This document shows positions 43,264 through 52,845 of a stretch of 64,000 nucleotides of DNA, piece by piece; the stretch's first letter is position 1; each line of letters opens with the position of its first letter. Both the position numbers and the translations under genes were made by a program. Origin of the DNA: Pseudanabaena sp. ABRG5-3 (GTDB lineage Bacteria; Cyanobacteriota; Cyanobacteriia; Pseudanabaenales; Pseudanabaenaceae); assembly GCF_003967015.1 (NCBI RefSeq), contig NZ_AP017560.1, positions 1,674,001 to 1,738,000 on the forward strand, given 5' to 3'. The notes beneath the pieces are model-generated. The model was not told the DNA's origin, ran no database searches, and saw nothing but the letters and a program-made list of their open reading frames with translations.

Positions 43264-45429
43264 TTAGCAAAGTAATTTGATCGCTACCGCACAAGCCTTT
43301 AACTCTGGCTGCTTGGAGTCGGGACAGGCTTCGGGATGGGTGAGGGCATTAGCTTCGGCATTATCTGCCCAGAGCTTTCCCCAGTGCATCGGGACGAATA
43401 ATACACCTCGCGCGATCGCCTCTGTCACTAGCGCGGGAAATTTAGAAGAACCACGTCGCGATTTAACTTCTACAAGATCGCCATTATGGATACTGAATTT
43501 CGCTGCATCTTTCGGATGGATTTCGATAAAAGGATTAGGGTACATTTGTCGAATCTTGTCGATGCGTCCTGTGCGGGTTTGGGTGTGCCAATGTCCATAT
43601 AGTCTACCAGTGGTGAGAATGAATGGATATTGCTCATCAGGGACTTCAAAGACACCTTGGGAATGATAGCTACCAAATTTGGCTTTGCGATCGCTAGTAT
43701 GAAATTGCCAATCGGTATAGAGCCGTTTGTTATGCTTGTGATCTAGTTCAGGGGCATGGTCAGGATTCGGCCATTGGATTACGCCAAGTTCAGAGAGCTT
43801 GGCATGGCTAAGCCCTGTGATATCGCAGGGGCGATCGCGAGTGATCTGTGCAAATTCTGCATAGACCTCAGCCGAATTTTGGAATGGAAATTTATCGACA
43901 AAACCTAATCTCTTTCCAACTTCTGCAAAGATTTCCCAATCGGCGCGAGCTTCACCGAGGGGCGGCTGAAAAGCTTGACAGAGGGTGACACAACGTTCGG
44001 AATTAGTCATCGTGCCAGTCTTCTCGCTCCATTGTGTGGCGGGAAGGAGAACATGGGCAAAGGCGGATGTTTCCGTAGGATAATAGGCATCTTGATAGAT
44101 GGTGAAAGGCGATCGCCTTAAAGCCGCTTTTGTTCGCACCAGATCGGGAAAGCTAACAGCAGGATTTGTCGCCGCAATCCAGAGAAAATCTACTTCATGA
44201 GCTTCTAATCCACGAATCATATCCCAAGCTGTGCGTCCAACCTGTGGCGAAATCTTTCCAGATGGCAACTGCCAAAATGCTTCTAGTTCGGCGCGATGTT
44301 CAGGGTTCGTAACGGAACGATAACCTGGGAGTAAATGGGCTAAACCGCCTGCTTCTCTTCCTCCCATAGCATTGGGTTGACCCGTCAGTGAAAATGGTCC
44401 TGCACCTTCTTTCCCAATCTGAGCAGTGAGTAAATGCAGATTGATAATACATTGGACTTTGGCTGTGCCTTGAGTGGATTGATTAACACCCATTGACCAA
44501 ATGGAGAGAACTCGTTGCGATTCTGCCCAATATTTAGCGGCAAGTTCTAAATCTTCGATGCTAATCCCACAACGTCTTGAGACAAATTCGGGGGTATAGA
44601 GTTGAGTAATTTCAGCAAATTCGGCAAAACCTGTGGTGTGATTTTCGATGAATTGGCGATCGCATTTATCCCAGAGTAATAGCAAATGGGCGATGCCATT
44701 TAATAAATCGATATCTGTCCCCGGTTGAATCGCTAGATGAAGGTCAGCGACTTCGGCGGTTTGAGTACGGCGCGGATCAACGACAATTAATTTAACGTGA
44801 GAATTTTTTTTATGATGGCGGCGAAAGCGATTGAAGATAATCGGATGGCATTCGGCGGTATTTGTGCCGATCGCAAATAAACAATCCGTTAAATCCAAAT
44901 CTTCGTAGCAACAAGGAGGTCCATCGGAGCCAAAGCTTTTGATATAGCCCGAAACTGCGGAAGACATACAGAGTCTGGAGTTAGCATCAAAATTATTGGT
45001 TCCTAAACAGCCTTTAAATAATTTTTGGGCAATGTAATAGTCTTCAGTCTGGAATTGACCTGAACCATACATACAGAGAGCATCTGCACCTTTGGTAGCT
45101 AGCACTTGCTGAATCTGATTAGTAATCGCATCAAGAGCTTCATCCCAACTGACTTGACGAAATTCTTGATCAAGGCGATCACGCATCATTGGGTGTAGCA
45201 GTCGATCCTTTTGAATCGATTCGGCAATGGTTGCACCCTTGACGCAGACCATACCTTGACTAGAGGGATGACTGCGATCGCCTCGCACCTTAAAGCGATC
45301 GGGAAATTTGAGTGTGGGTTCTTTACCAGTCTCCACGACTTCTAAACCGCAGCCGACACCACAATAGGGACAGAGGGTTTTGGCGATTTGTGGTGTGGCA
45401 CTGGCATTAGAAGGAGTAGTTGCAGACAT
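43264..45429 (-). CDS. narB: Ferredoxin-dependent assimilatory nitrate reductase
   Basis: NarB reduces nitrate to nitrite with electrons from reduced ferredoxin or flavodoxin. The 721-aa protein is of the usual length, with the N-terminal [4Fe-4S] site LCPYCGVGC (C20, C23, C27) plus C62 in GMVCVKG, followed by the molybdopterin guanine dinucleotide-binding domains ([32 protein letters not shown]) and the C-terminal molydopterin dinucleotide domain ([20 protein letters not shown]). A conserved active-site Cys is present in SRLCMSSAV. It is the last gene of the nirA-nrt operon, 13 bases downstream of nrtC. Confidence 0.98.
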   Translation of the reverse strand: MSATTPSNASATPQIAKTLCPYCGVGCGLEVVETGKEPTLKFPDRFKVRGDRSHPSSQGMVCVKGATIAESIQKDRLLHPMMRDRLDQEFRQVSWDEALDAITNQIQQVLATKGADALCMYGSGQFQTEDYYIAQKLFKGCLGTNNFDANSRLCMSSAVSGYIKSFGSDGPPCCYEDLDLTDCLFAIGTNTAECHPIIFNRFRRHHKKNSHVKLIVVDPRRTQTAEVADLHLAIQPGTDIDLLNGIAHLLLLWDKCDRQFIENHTTGFAEFAEITQLYTPEFVSRRCGISIEDLELAAKYWAESQRVLSIWSMGVNQSTQGTAKVQCIINLHLLTAQIGKEGAGPFSLTGQPNAMGGREAGGLAHLLPGYRSVTNPEHRAELEAFWQLPSGKISPQVGRTAWDMIRGLEAHEVDFLWIAATNPAVSFPDLVRTKAALRRSPFTIYQDAYYPTETSAFAHVLLPATQWSEKTGTMTNSERCVTLCQAFQPPLGEARADWEIFAEVGKRLGFVDKFPFQNSAEVYAEFAQITRDRPCDITGLSHAKLSELGVIQWPNPDHAPELDHKHNKRLYTDWQFHTSDRKAKFGSYHSQGVFEVPDEQYPFILTTGRLYGHWHTQTRTGRIDKIRQMYPNPFIEIHPKDAAKFSIHNGDLVEVKSRRGSSKFPALVTEAIARGVLFVPMHWGKLWADNAEANALTHPEACPDSKQPELKACAVAIKLLC

Positions 45430-45442
45430 AGATGATATTGAG

Positions 45443-47464
45443 CTATTGACGAACAGCTACTTTTTTGGTGGCGAAACCTTTTACGGGATCAAAGTAGCTA
45501 GCTTCAGTAAATCGTGAATATGGCATGGATTGCAATGCTGCGATCGGATCATTGGGATCAAATACAGAACCATCGGCTAAGGCAATGGGTGAGCGATCCT
45601 CATCGGCGATCGCTATTTCTAATTCCTTGGCAGCCTGTTGATAGACATTGGTTGCTAGCAAGTTATAGATCACTTCTGCATAGTTCTCAGGGAAATTGAC
45701 TAAGCCCCAACGCGCCATTTGCGTTAATACCCACAAATGTTCTTTACGGGATGGCATATTGCCCACCCCAAACTGACAGAAGTCCTGATCATACTTTGCT
45801 GCCATCGTACTGACGCGATAGGGACCTGCAAATCCAGGGCGGATATAGGTGGGATCAAGATTGAGGTACTCTGGTTTTGCTAACGTCAGTACTACTTCAT
45901 CGCGATTTTCTAAGGGTTCACAGAACTGGGATGCTTCTAGTAATGCCTTGACTACAGCAAGATGGGTATTGGGATATTGCTCCGCCCAATCCTTGCGAAC
46001 TCCTAAGACTTTTTCGGGATGTCCACGCCAGATATCGAGGTCAGTCGCCACGACAAAGCCGACATTATCATGCACAGCCCGCACATTCCAAGGCTCACCG
46101 ACGCAGTAACCAATGATATTGTTTGCCATCAGATTAGAAACCATTTGCGGTGGTGGAATCACGATGACATCCACATCCTTGTCTGGTTCCATGCCACCAC
46201 TAGCTAACCAATGCCTGAGCAATAGATTGTGCATGGATGCGTGATGCACCATACCCATCGCAGGGTTATATGCCTCATCTTGGAATTTATCAATATAAGC
46301 TTTCAAGGAAGCGAGATCATGCACCCCTTCGTTTTGGAGTCTCTTACTCAGGGTGATGGCATTACCATTCCGACTCATAGTTAAAGATGTCACGACGGGC
46401 ACAGGAATTTTATTACCCATACCGAGAGTAATTGCGAGAGGCATTCCCGTTACCATTTGGGCTGCGTCGAGGCGACCTTCACGAATTCCTTCCGCCAGAT
46501 CATTCCAGCTCGTTTCTTTGGAAAGAGTGACATCTAAGCCATATTTGGCAAATAGTCCTTTCTCTTGTGCGATCGCAAAGGGGGCGCAGTCGGTGAGAGG
46601 AATGTAGCCAATGGTAAGGTTGGTTTTCTCGATATTGCCAAGACTGATCGCCGCATTGCTCTTGTTCTTAGCCCGTTCGATTTTGATTTGTTTCTGGCGA
46701 TCGAGGAAGTTAACAACTTCACCTCTAAGACGGTAATAGTTGGGATGATTGACAGCTTCTAGTTTTTTGCGAGGATGGGGCAAATCAACGGTGAGAACTT
46801 GACCAATTTTCGCTTCGGGCCCGTTAGTCATCATCACAATGCGATCGCTTAGCAGCAGAGCTTCATCTACATCATGGGTAATCATTACTGCCGAGATTTT
46901 ATGCTCATCGCAAATCTGCATTAACTTTTCTTGTAATCGCCCTCTAGTTAAGGCATCCAATGCGCCAAAGGGTTCATCTAATAGCAGAATTTTCGGCTTA
47001 ATTGACAAGGCTCGAGCAATACCAACCCTTTGCTTCATCCCACCTGAAATTTCTCTAGGATACTTATCCGCAGCATGACTTAAGCCCACTAAGTCAATAT
47101 TTTCTTGAATAATGCGGCGGCGTTCCTCTTTTGGCAAATCCCTTAACACCCGATTTACCGCCAAGCCAATATTCTGACGTACCGTTAGCCAAGGCAACAG
47201 TGAATGGTTTTGGAACACCAACATGCGATCGGGACCTGGTTCACGCACTTCACGTCCTTCTAGGACAATCCCCCCTTCACTAGCTCGATCTAATCCAGAG
47301 AGGATATTCAGCACTGTCGATTTACCACAGCCTGAATGTCCAATAATTGAGACAAATTCACCTTCCTTCATCTCAAAGTAAACATCTTTGACCGCAACAT
47401 AGGGTTGCCCTTTGTTGGTTTTAAAAACACGACTAATGTGATCTATTTCTAGGAATTTGGACAT
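45443..47464 (-). CDS. nrtC: Nitrate ABC transporter ATPase NrtC with C-terminal NrtA-like domain
   Basis: The 673-aa protein combines an ATPase (about 1-255: Walker [10 protein letters not shown], signature [15 protein letters not shown], Walker [14 protein letters not shown]) with a C-terminal domain (about 275-660) similar to the NrtA binding protein: [29 protein letters not shown]-like and [13 protein letters not shown]. In Synechococcus the C-terminal domain regulates transport in response to ammonium. It acts with NrtD on the cytoplasmic face of NrtB. The gene lies between nrtD and narB; a 7-base tandem repeat occupies its short upstream gap. Confidence 0.97.
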   Translation of the reverse strand: MSKFLEIDHISRVFKTNKGQPYVAVKDVYFEMKEGEFVSIIGHSGCGKSTVLNILSGLDRASEGGIVLEGREVREPGPDRMLVFQNHSLLPWLTVRQNIGLAVNRVLRDLPKEERRRIIQENIDLVGLSHAADKYPREISGGMKQRVGIARALSIKPKILLLDEPFGALDALTRGRLQEKLMQICDEHKISAVMITHDVDEALLLSDRIVMMTNGPEAKIGQVLTVDLPHPRKKLEAVNHPNYYRLRGEVVNFLDRQKQIKIERAKNKSNAAISLGNIEKTNLTIGYIPLTDCAPFAIAQEKGLFAKYGLDVTLSKETSWNDLAEGIREGRLDAAQMVTGMPLAITLGMGNKIPVPVVTSLTMSRNGNAITLSKRLQNEGVHDLASLKAYIDKFQDEAYNPAMGMVHHASMHNLLLRHWLASGGMEPDKDVDVIVIPPPQMVSNLMANNIIGYCVGEPWNVRAVHDNVGFVVATDLDIWRGHPEKVLGVRKDWAEQYPNTHLAVVKALLEASQFCEPLENRDEVVLTLAKPEYLNLDPTYIRPGFAGPYRVSTMAAKYDQDFCQFGVGNMPSRKEHLWVLTQMARWGLVNFPENYAEVIYNLLATNVYQQAAKELEIAIADEDRSPIALADGSVFDPNDPIAALQSMPYSRFTEASYFDPVKGFATKKVAVRQ

Positions 47465-47470
47465 TGTTTT

Positions 47471-47494
47471 TGGTGATTGGTGATTGGTGATTGG
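47471..47494. repeat. Heptanucleotide tandem repeat between nrtD and nrtC
   Basis: TGGTGAT is repeated three times followed by TGG, in the 44-base gap between nrtD and nrtC, then TAATAGCTAACG. It resembles the short tandemly repeated repetitive (STRR) sequences known from filamentous cyanobacteria. On the coding strand it reads as repeated ATCACCA. Confidence 0.8.
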
Positions 47495-47508
47495 CTAATA
47501 GCTAACGA

Positions 47509-48345
47509 CTATTCCGCATCATCAGCTAAGGCAAAGCGACTATAGAGAAATTCAAGGATATAGTTACGAAGGCTGTAGTAGCGAGGATCGTCAGCGATCA
47601 CTTTGCGATCTCGAGGACGTGCAAATGGCACATCGATAACTTCGGCAATATGGGCGGCGGGACCATTGCTCATCATCACAATGCGATCGGCGAGGAAGAG
47701 AGCTTCATCGATCTCGTGGGTAATCATCAGAGCCGTAACCCGATTTTTGCGCCAAATTGCGAGCAATTCTTCCTGCAATTCTTCTCGAGTCATCACGTCC
47801 AAGGCTCCAAAGGGTTCATCAAGGATCAGCACTTCAGGACGGATGGATAATGCACGGGCGATCGACACACGCTGGCGCATACCACCAGAAAGCTCCTTGG
47901 GCTTTTTGTGCATTGCTTCGGTCAGCCCCACTAGCTCCAGAGAGTCCTTGGCAATTTTGATCTTTTCTTCTTTGGATTTCTCTTTATAAACTTGCTTAAC
48001 CGCAAGATAGACATTTTCAAAGGCAGTCATCCAAGGTAAGAGCGAATAGTTTTGGAACACCACCATGCGATCGGGACCGGGACGAACGATTGGCTTCGAT
48101 CGCAAACAAATTTCGCCAGAGGTAGGCTTATTAAAACCAGCCACCATGTTTAAAAGTGTCGATTTACCGCAGCCAGAATGACCGATGACACAGATAAACT
48201 CGCCTTCATAGACCGTCAAATTAACATCTTCGAGAACAGTATAAGGACCTCTAGGTGTTGGATAGACCTTAGAAACTCCATCCATGACTAGAAATGGATC
48301 TCTATTTATTTGCTGATTATTATCTGTAAGATCAAGAGTCTGCAT
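47509..48345 (-). CDS. nrtD: Nitrate ABC transporter ATPase NrtD
   Basis: The 278-aa ATPase has Walker [10 protein letters not shown], signature LSGGMRQRVSIARAL, Walker [14 protein letters not shown] and switch His ITHEIDEAL. The N-terminal VSKVYPTPRGPYTVLEDVNL and the C-terminal YSLRNYILEFLYSR match NrtD. It lacks the extra NrtA-like domain of NrtC and so forms the second, non-regulatory ATPase of the transporter. It precedes nrtC in transcription order, whereas the classical order in Synechococcus is A-B-C-D. Confidence 0.95.
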   Translation of the reverse strand: MQTLDLTDNNQQINRDPFLVMDGVSKVYPTPRGPYTVLEDVNLTVYEGEFICVIGHSGCGKSTLLNMVAGFNKPTSGEICLRSKPIVRPGPDRMVVFQNYSLLPWMTAFENVYLAVKQVYKEKSKEEKIKIAKDSLELVGLTEAMHKKPKELSGGMRQRVSIARALSIRPEVLILDEPFGALDVMTREELQEELLAIWRKNRVTALMITHEIDEALFLADRIVMMSNGPAAHIAEVIDVPFARPRDRKVIADDPRYYSLRNYILEFLYSRFALADDAE

Positions 48346-48387
48346 AGGAGAAGGTTAAGGGAAAGATTTAAGTTGTGGGGAGGATGA

Positions 48388-48512
48388 TTAGCTCTTGGCT
48401 TTTAGCTTTTAGCTTTTGGCTTTGATTTGTATTGAGAAGAAGCATGATTAACTTTGAAGATGTGTCTTTTAAGCTAAGAGCTAACCGCTAATAGCTAATC
48501 GCCAATAGCTAA
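48388..48512. repeat. Inverted arrays of short AGCTTTT/TAGCTAA repeats between nrtB and nrtD
   Basis: The first arm (48388-48425) repeats TTTTAGC units (GCTCTTGGC, TTTTAGC twice, TTTTGGC). About 45 bases on, the second arm (48469-48512) repeats GCTAA units (AAGCTAAGAGC, CGCTAATAGC, CGCCAATAGC). The arms are imperfect reverse complements, so the 171-base intergenic RNA could fold into a long hairpin. Such an array may stabilise or attenuate the operon mRNA. Confidence 0.65.
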
Positions 48513-48516
48513 AAAA

Positions 48517-49446
48517 CTAAGCATCAGATTGAGCAACTAATTTGCTGACGTAGTAAACGACTTTATCGAGGATGAAGCCAACTAAACCGATGTAAACCAG
48601 AGCTAAAATCAGTTCGCTACTCTTTTGACTGTTGTAGCTATCCCAGATAAAGAAGCCGATACCAACACCACCTGTCAGCATTTCCGCCGCCACGATCGCT
48701 AACCACGATAGACCAACGGCAATCCGTAAACCTGTGAAAATGTAAGGTGCTGCTGAGGGCATCAGGATCGTGATGAAATAATCAAATTTGCTCAAGCGCA
48801 ATACTCGCGAAACGTTGCGATAGTCTTGGGGAACTTGCTGTACACCGACAGCCGTATTCATCAAGATTGGCCAAATCGAAGTTACGAAGATCACAAATAA
48901 AGCCGCAGCTTCGGTAACATCTAGACCAACAGATTTCAGTGATTCGTTGACACCTTGGAAGGCGGACATAGCGATCGGTAGCCATGCAAGGGGAGGAATT
49001 GTCCGTAGAACTTGGAAGATGGGGTCAAAGGCGCGATAGAGAAATACGTTTGTGCCGATCGCAATACCAAAGGAGATACCGATAATCGCGGAAGCGGTAT
49101 AGCCGATCGCCACACGACGTAAGCTGACCATCGTTTTTATGCCCAAGCCCTTCTCAATGGTGAGCTTTTCCTTAAGAGCTTGACGAGCAGGGCTGTCAGT
49201 TTTGTCCGCAGCACTAACATCAAAATAATCGCGATCAAAGAAGGGATTCCAAATATATTCTTGAGTTTCCTGCCAGACCTTACTTGGAGGTGGTAATGGA
49301 GGCGTTTTACCTGAGCAAAGTATTTGCCATGTTCCTAAAATAAAGAACAAAGCTATCACAGGCGGAATGATAAAACGCGCCTGCTTCTGAAACCATTCAC
49401 CTATGTTATTAACCGAAAATCGTGACTTTAAGCTTCCTGCCGCCAT
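48517..49446 (-). CDS. nrtB: Nitrate ABC transporter permease NrtB
   Basis: The 309-aa protein is a BPD-type inner membrane permease with one N-terminal helix (FIIPPVIALFFILGTWQILC) and further helices in the C-terminal 200 residues. The EAA motif region reads AFQGVNESLKSVGLDVTEAA, and the end VGFILDKVVYYVSKLVAQSD is typical of NrtB/CynB. It forms the channel for nitrate and nitrite with NrtC and NrtD. It lies 82 bases after nrtA, across a short palindrome. Confidence 0.95.
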   Translation of the reverse strand: MAAGSLKSRFSVNNIGEWFQKQARFIIPPVIALFFILGTWQILCSGKTPPLPPPSKVWQETQEYIWNPFFDRDYFDVSAADKTDSPARQALKEKLTIEKGLGIKTMVSLRRVAIGYTASAIIGISFGIAIGTNVFLYRAFDPIFQVLRTIPPLAWLPIAMSAFQGVNESLKSVGLDVTEAAALFVIFVTSIWPILMNTAVGVQQVPQDYRNVSRVLRLSKFDYFITILMPSAAPYIFTGLRIAVGLSWLAIVAAEMLTGGVGIGFFIWDSYNSQKSSELILALVYIGLVGFILDKVVYYVSKLVAQSDA

Positions 49447-49482
49447 TTTTTATATCTCCTACTTGCTTTAGAAAAGATGATG

Positions 49483-49504
49483 ACAAGGGGCTTAAGCCCC
49501 TTGT
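49483..49504. repeat. 22-bp perfect palindrome between nrtA and nrtB
   Basis: The 11-base arm ACAAGGGGCTT is followed directly by its reverse complement, with no loop. The identical 22 bases occur at 52851-52872, at the upstream end of the same operon's flank. Placed just after nrtA it could form an mRNA-stabilising or attenuating stem, which would fit higher expression of the binding protein than of the permease. Confidence 0.75.
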
Positions 49505-49528
49505 TCGAGAATTAGATTCAGTTAATAA

Positions 49529-50860
49529 TTAAGCCTTCTTAATCTTCAATCCTTTGAGGTATTCGCTGGGATTCTCTGGGTCAAACTTGACTCCATCAAA
49601 GAAAGTTTCGATGCCGCGAGAAGTACTCTTAGGAATATCAGCTTCTTTACCAATCATCTTCGCTGCTTCTTTCCATAGATCCTCGCGATTGACCTTATCG
49701 ACAAGCTTCTTCGCATCGGTGTCAGCATCAAAATAGCCCCAACGCATATCTTCCGTTACGAACCAAAGGTCATGGCTCTTGAAAGGATAAGAAGCCGCAT
49801 CTTTCCAGAACTTCATCGAAATATCTGGATTATCAACGGTGCGACCATCGCCGTAGTCAATCTTGCCTTGCTGTCTACCCAAAATCTCAGCAGGTGGAAC
49901 TTTAAACCATTTATCAGCCCCAACAATCTTACACATCTCTTCTTTGTTTTCGGGTTGCTCACACCACACTTGAGCTTCGAGCACGGCGGCTAGCAAAGCC
50001 TTTGCCGCTTTAGGATTCTTATCAACCCAGTCAGCACGTAGAGAGAATGCTTTTTCAGGATGATCTTTCCACAATTCGCCCGTGACTAGCGCACTGTAGC
50101 CCGAATTTTGGGCGACTAGTCTCGCATTCCAAGGCTCACCCACACAGAATGCCTGCATGTTACCAGCCTTCATATTAGCAACCATTTGTGGTGGTGGGAC
50201 GACAATCGTGCTCACATCCTTATCTGGATCAACTCCATTAGCTGCCAACCAATAGCGCATCCACAGATCGTGGGTTCCTCCAGGGAAAGTAACTGCACAC
50301 TTGACATCCTTACCCCCAGCTTTAATTTTGGCAAAACTTTCCTTCAAGGAATCACTCTTAAGAGCAATTTTGAGTTCTTTAAATTCATTGGCAATAGAAA
50401 TGGCTTGACCATTCGTGTTTAGCCTTGCCAAGATATACATTGGCACTTTTTTGCCATTGGTGATCTTACCTTCGGTTAGTAAATAAGGCATAGGGGTCAG
50501 AATATGCGCCCCATCAATACCACCAGCATCAGAACCGAGGGCGATATTATCTCGAGTTGTTCCCCAAGAAGCTTGCTTTAGAACTTCGACATCCTTCATA
50601 CCATACTTAGCAAAGATACCCTTCTCTTTAGCAATAATGAGCGGAGAAGCATCAGTTAGGGCAATGAAACCAAGTTTTGCTTTGGTCACTTCAGGAGCAT
50701 CGGCGGCACTAACTTTGGGTGTTGCTGTAGTTTTAGCGTCAGAGGTGGGTTTAGTATCAGTTTTCGGTGCTTCACCGCCACCACAGGCATTTAAAGCGAT
50801 CGCGCTAACAGTAGACAGTCCTGCGGTGGTTAAAAACTTGCGACGAGAGAATGTACTCAT
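49529..50860 (-). CDS. nrtA: Nitrate/nitrite-binding lipoprotein NrtA
   Basis: The 443-aa protein starts MSTFSRRKFLTTAGLSTVSA with a twin-arginine motif (R6, R7), then a lipobox IALNAC with lipid-modified Cys26, so it is a periplasmic lipoprotein probably exported folded by Tat. Conserved blocks include AKLGFIALTDASPLIIAKEK, GIDGAHILTPMPYLLTEGKI and AFCVGEPWNARLVAQNSGYS, which match the nitrate- and bicarbonate-binding NrtA/CmpA family; gene context assigns it to nitrate. It is the second gene of the operon, 51 bases after nirA. Confidence 0.97.
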   Translation of the reverse strand: MSTFSRRKFLTTAGLSTVSAIALNACGGGEAPKTDTKPTSDAKTTATPKVSAADAPEVTKAKLGFIALTDASPLIIAKEKGIFAKYGMKDVEVLKQASWGTTRDNIALGSDAGGIDGAHILTPMPYLLTEGKITNGKKVPMYILARLNTNGQAISIANEFKELKIALKSDSLKESFAKIKAGGKDVKCAVTFPGGTHDLWMRYWLAANGVDPDKDVSTIVVPPPQMVANMKAGNMQAFCVGEPWNARLVAQNSGYSALVTGELWKDHPEKAFSLRADWVDKNPKAAKALLAAVLEAQVWCEQPENKEEMCKIVGADKWFKVPPAEILGRQQGKIDYGDGRTVDNPDISMKFWKDAASYPFKSHDLWFVTEDMRWGYFDADTDAKKLVDKVNREDLWKEAAKMIGKEADIPKSTSRGIETFFDGVKFDPENPSEYLKGLKIKKA

Positions 50861-50911
50861 GAATTTCCTTTAATAACTGATTGAGGTTTGAGAATCTAAT
50901 TTTGAGGATTT

Positions 50912-52594
50912 TTAGCCAACGGCAACTAATTCGGCTGAAGGTTCAGCGATCGCCTGTTGTTTCGGGATAGCGCCAAAGTGTTCGACTAAAAGCTTGCCAA
51001 CAACTTCGCGCAAATCCTCACAGGGGATTTTTTCCATTACACATTTGCCAAGATGAGCATCTTTGCCGACCGTGCCACCCATATAAATGTCAACACCATC
51101 GACAACCTTGCCATTCTTGCGAGTTTTGCAGCCCGTAAAGCCAATATCGGCAACCTGTGGCTGAGCGCAAGAGTTAGGACAGCCACTCCAATGAATCCGC
51201 ACAACTTTAGGAAGATGGTAATCTTCGCTCAGTTGCTTAGTGAGTGCGAGGGAACGATTTTTAGTTTCCACGATCGCCACAGGACAGAATTGATTTCCTG
51301 TGCAGGAAACTAAACCACGCATGAGGTTGTCGGGATTAACGGGGAACTTCTGAAGGAGAGGTTCTTGCAAGAGTGCAGGTAATCGCTCATCACTGACATT
51401 AGTAATCAGTAAATTTTGCTCGACGGTAAGGCGCATATCGCCATTACCGTAGGTATCTGCAAGTCTTGCAAACTCGTACATATCAGGGGCATACATCCGT
51501 CCTACAGGAATTTGCAACCCTACATAATTCAATCCCGCTTGCTTTTGGGGATGAACGCCGATGTGGTCGCGCTTTTCCCATGCAATTTCATCTTTAGCGG
51601 CGGCGGTTGCCAATGATTTACCGAGCTGCTTCTCCACTTCGGCACGGAATTTTTCAATTCCCCATTCGTCAATTAAGAACATTAATCGTGATTTGGCACG
51701 ATTCTCACGTAGTCCATGATCGCGATAGACAATTAGTAACGCTTCACAGAGAGCAACAACATCTTCAGGGGGAACCCAGACATTGAGAGGGATTGCTGCC
51801 TCGACCCGCTTCGCGGAGAAAAATCCGCCGACAAGTACATTAAATCCAAATCGAGTCTCAGTTGTATCAGTACTCTCTGATGAGCTATTACCTTGAGTCT
51901 GATTATAGATATGCCAGAATCCTGAAGGAATATCCCACTCTGGGCGTTGTCCTTCTGGCTTAGTAGTGACTGATGTCGTCTTCGCCACTTCTCTAAATGC
52001 AGGTACAAAGGCTAAATCATTGATTTCGGCATGGGTGGAATTATCGCGACAGCCTGCGATCGCAATGTTAAATTTGCGAGGTAAGTTGGTAAAAGCAGGA
52101 TTACCTTCGCCATTATTAGTCAGTAAATTCTGAACTTGTATCGCTAATTCACGAGTATCGTAAAGCTCATCGGCATCAAGCCCTGCAACGGGTGAACCTG
52201 TAATATTACGCACGTTATCGATCGCCGATTGCACACTAGTTAAACCGACAGCACGAAACTTTGCGAACATTTCAGGCACATCTTCGATGAGAATGCCGCG
52301 CATTTGGATATTCTGACGGGTAGTAATATCAGCAACGCCATGCTCACCACACTTCTCAACTACTGAGGCGAGGACACGCATCTGATCGCTATTGAGCAAG
52401 CCATTGGGAATTCGCATCCGTACCATAAAACGTCCGGGGGTACTTTTGCGAAAGAAGATGCCGAGCCACTTTAAACGGTGCTGCAAGTCATCGTCATCGA
52501 TCGCTTCCCAACCTATTGCGGCGAAGTGATCAATTTCGGCTTTAAGGGCAAGACCATCTTTGGCTGCTTTCAGGTCTTCAATTTTGTTTGCCAT
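50912..52594 (-). CDS. nirA: Ferredoxin-nitrite reductase
   Basis: NirA reduces nitrite to ammonium with six electrons from ferredoxin at a siroheme-[4Fe-4S] centre. The start is the ATG at 52594 (560 aa, MANKIEDLKAAKDGLALKAE); the 28 codons upstream lie in the leader. The cluster ligands are visible in CTGNQFC and, 39 residues on, SGCPNSC (C-x5-C and C-x3-C). The half-domains FMVRMRIPNGLLNSDQMRVL and NYVGLQIPVGRMYAPDMYEF are intact. It is longer than the usual 500-510 aa, partly owing to a Ser/Thr-rich insertion near VTTKPEGQRPEWDIPSG and NQTQGNSSSESTDTTE. It is the first gene of the operon. Confidence 0.97.
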   Translation of the reverse strand: MANKIEDLKAAKDGLALKAEIDHFAAIGWEAIDDDDLQHRLKWLGIFFRKSTPGRFMVRMRIPNGLLNSDQMRVLASVVEKCGEHGVADITTRQNIQMRGILIEDVPEMFAKFRAVGLTSVQSAIDNVRNITGSPVAGLDADELYDTRELAIQVQNLLTNNGEGNPAFTNLPRKFNIAIAGCRDNSTHAEINDLAFVPAFREVAKTTSVTTKPEGQRPEWDIPSGFWHIYNQTQGNSSSESTDTTETRFGFNVLVGGFFSAKRVEAAIPLNVWVPPEDVVALCEALLIVYRDHGLRENRAKSRLMFLIDEWGIEKFRAEVEKQLGKSLATAAAKDEIAWEKRDHIGVHPQKQAGLNYVGLQIPVGRMYAPDMYEFARLADTYGNGDMRLTVEQNLLITNVSDERLPALLQEPLLQKFPVNPDNLMRGLVSCTGNQFCPVAIVETKNRSLALTKQLSEDYHLPKVVRIHWSGCPNSCAQPQVADIGFTGCKTRKNGKVVDGVDIYMGGTVGKDAHLGKCVMEKIPCEDLREVVGKLLVEHFGAIPKQQAIAEPSAELVAVG

Positions 52595-52728
52595 GTTATT
52601 TATCCTTGGCTCATGCTGGAGATGAATAAATAGATAGGGGCGATCGCAATTTATATAGATGTGTATATAAATGTGCAAAATCCCAAATATCTAACTCTCA
52701 AGCGCTATTTCAACTTGGTATAGGGTTT

Positions 52729-52770
52729 ACACTACTTAACGTTTCGATCCCAATACGTATAAACAACTAC
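52729..52770 (-). promoter_or_regulatory. NtcA-activated promoter of the nirA operon
   Basis: GTAGTTGTTTATAC on the minus strand (52757-52770) fits the NtcA consensus GTA-N8-TAC exactly. After 22 bases comes TAGTGT (52729-52734), matching the -10 form TA-N3-T. This site-spacing-box arrangement is the canonical class II NtcA promoter, so the operon should be induced by nitrogen limitation (2-oxoglutarate). The predicted leader before the nirA ATG is about 130 bases. Confidence 0.88.
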
Positions 52771-52845
52771 ATATTTTTAACTATTATTTAATAATTGCAA
52801 TATCTACATGCAGTAACCGCATAGTTGCTTGCATTGTGTAAATAT

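Noticed and set aside
52614-52678. Longer N-terminus for NirA (start at 52678)
   Set aside because: The extra residues are translated leader sequence; the conserved protein begins at the ATG at 52594.
52715-52735. GTA-N7-TAC as a second NtcA site upstream of nirA
   Set aside because: Spacing is 7 rather than 8, and it overlaps the -10 region of the well-fitting promoter.
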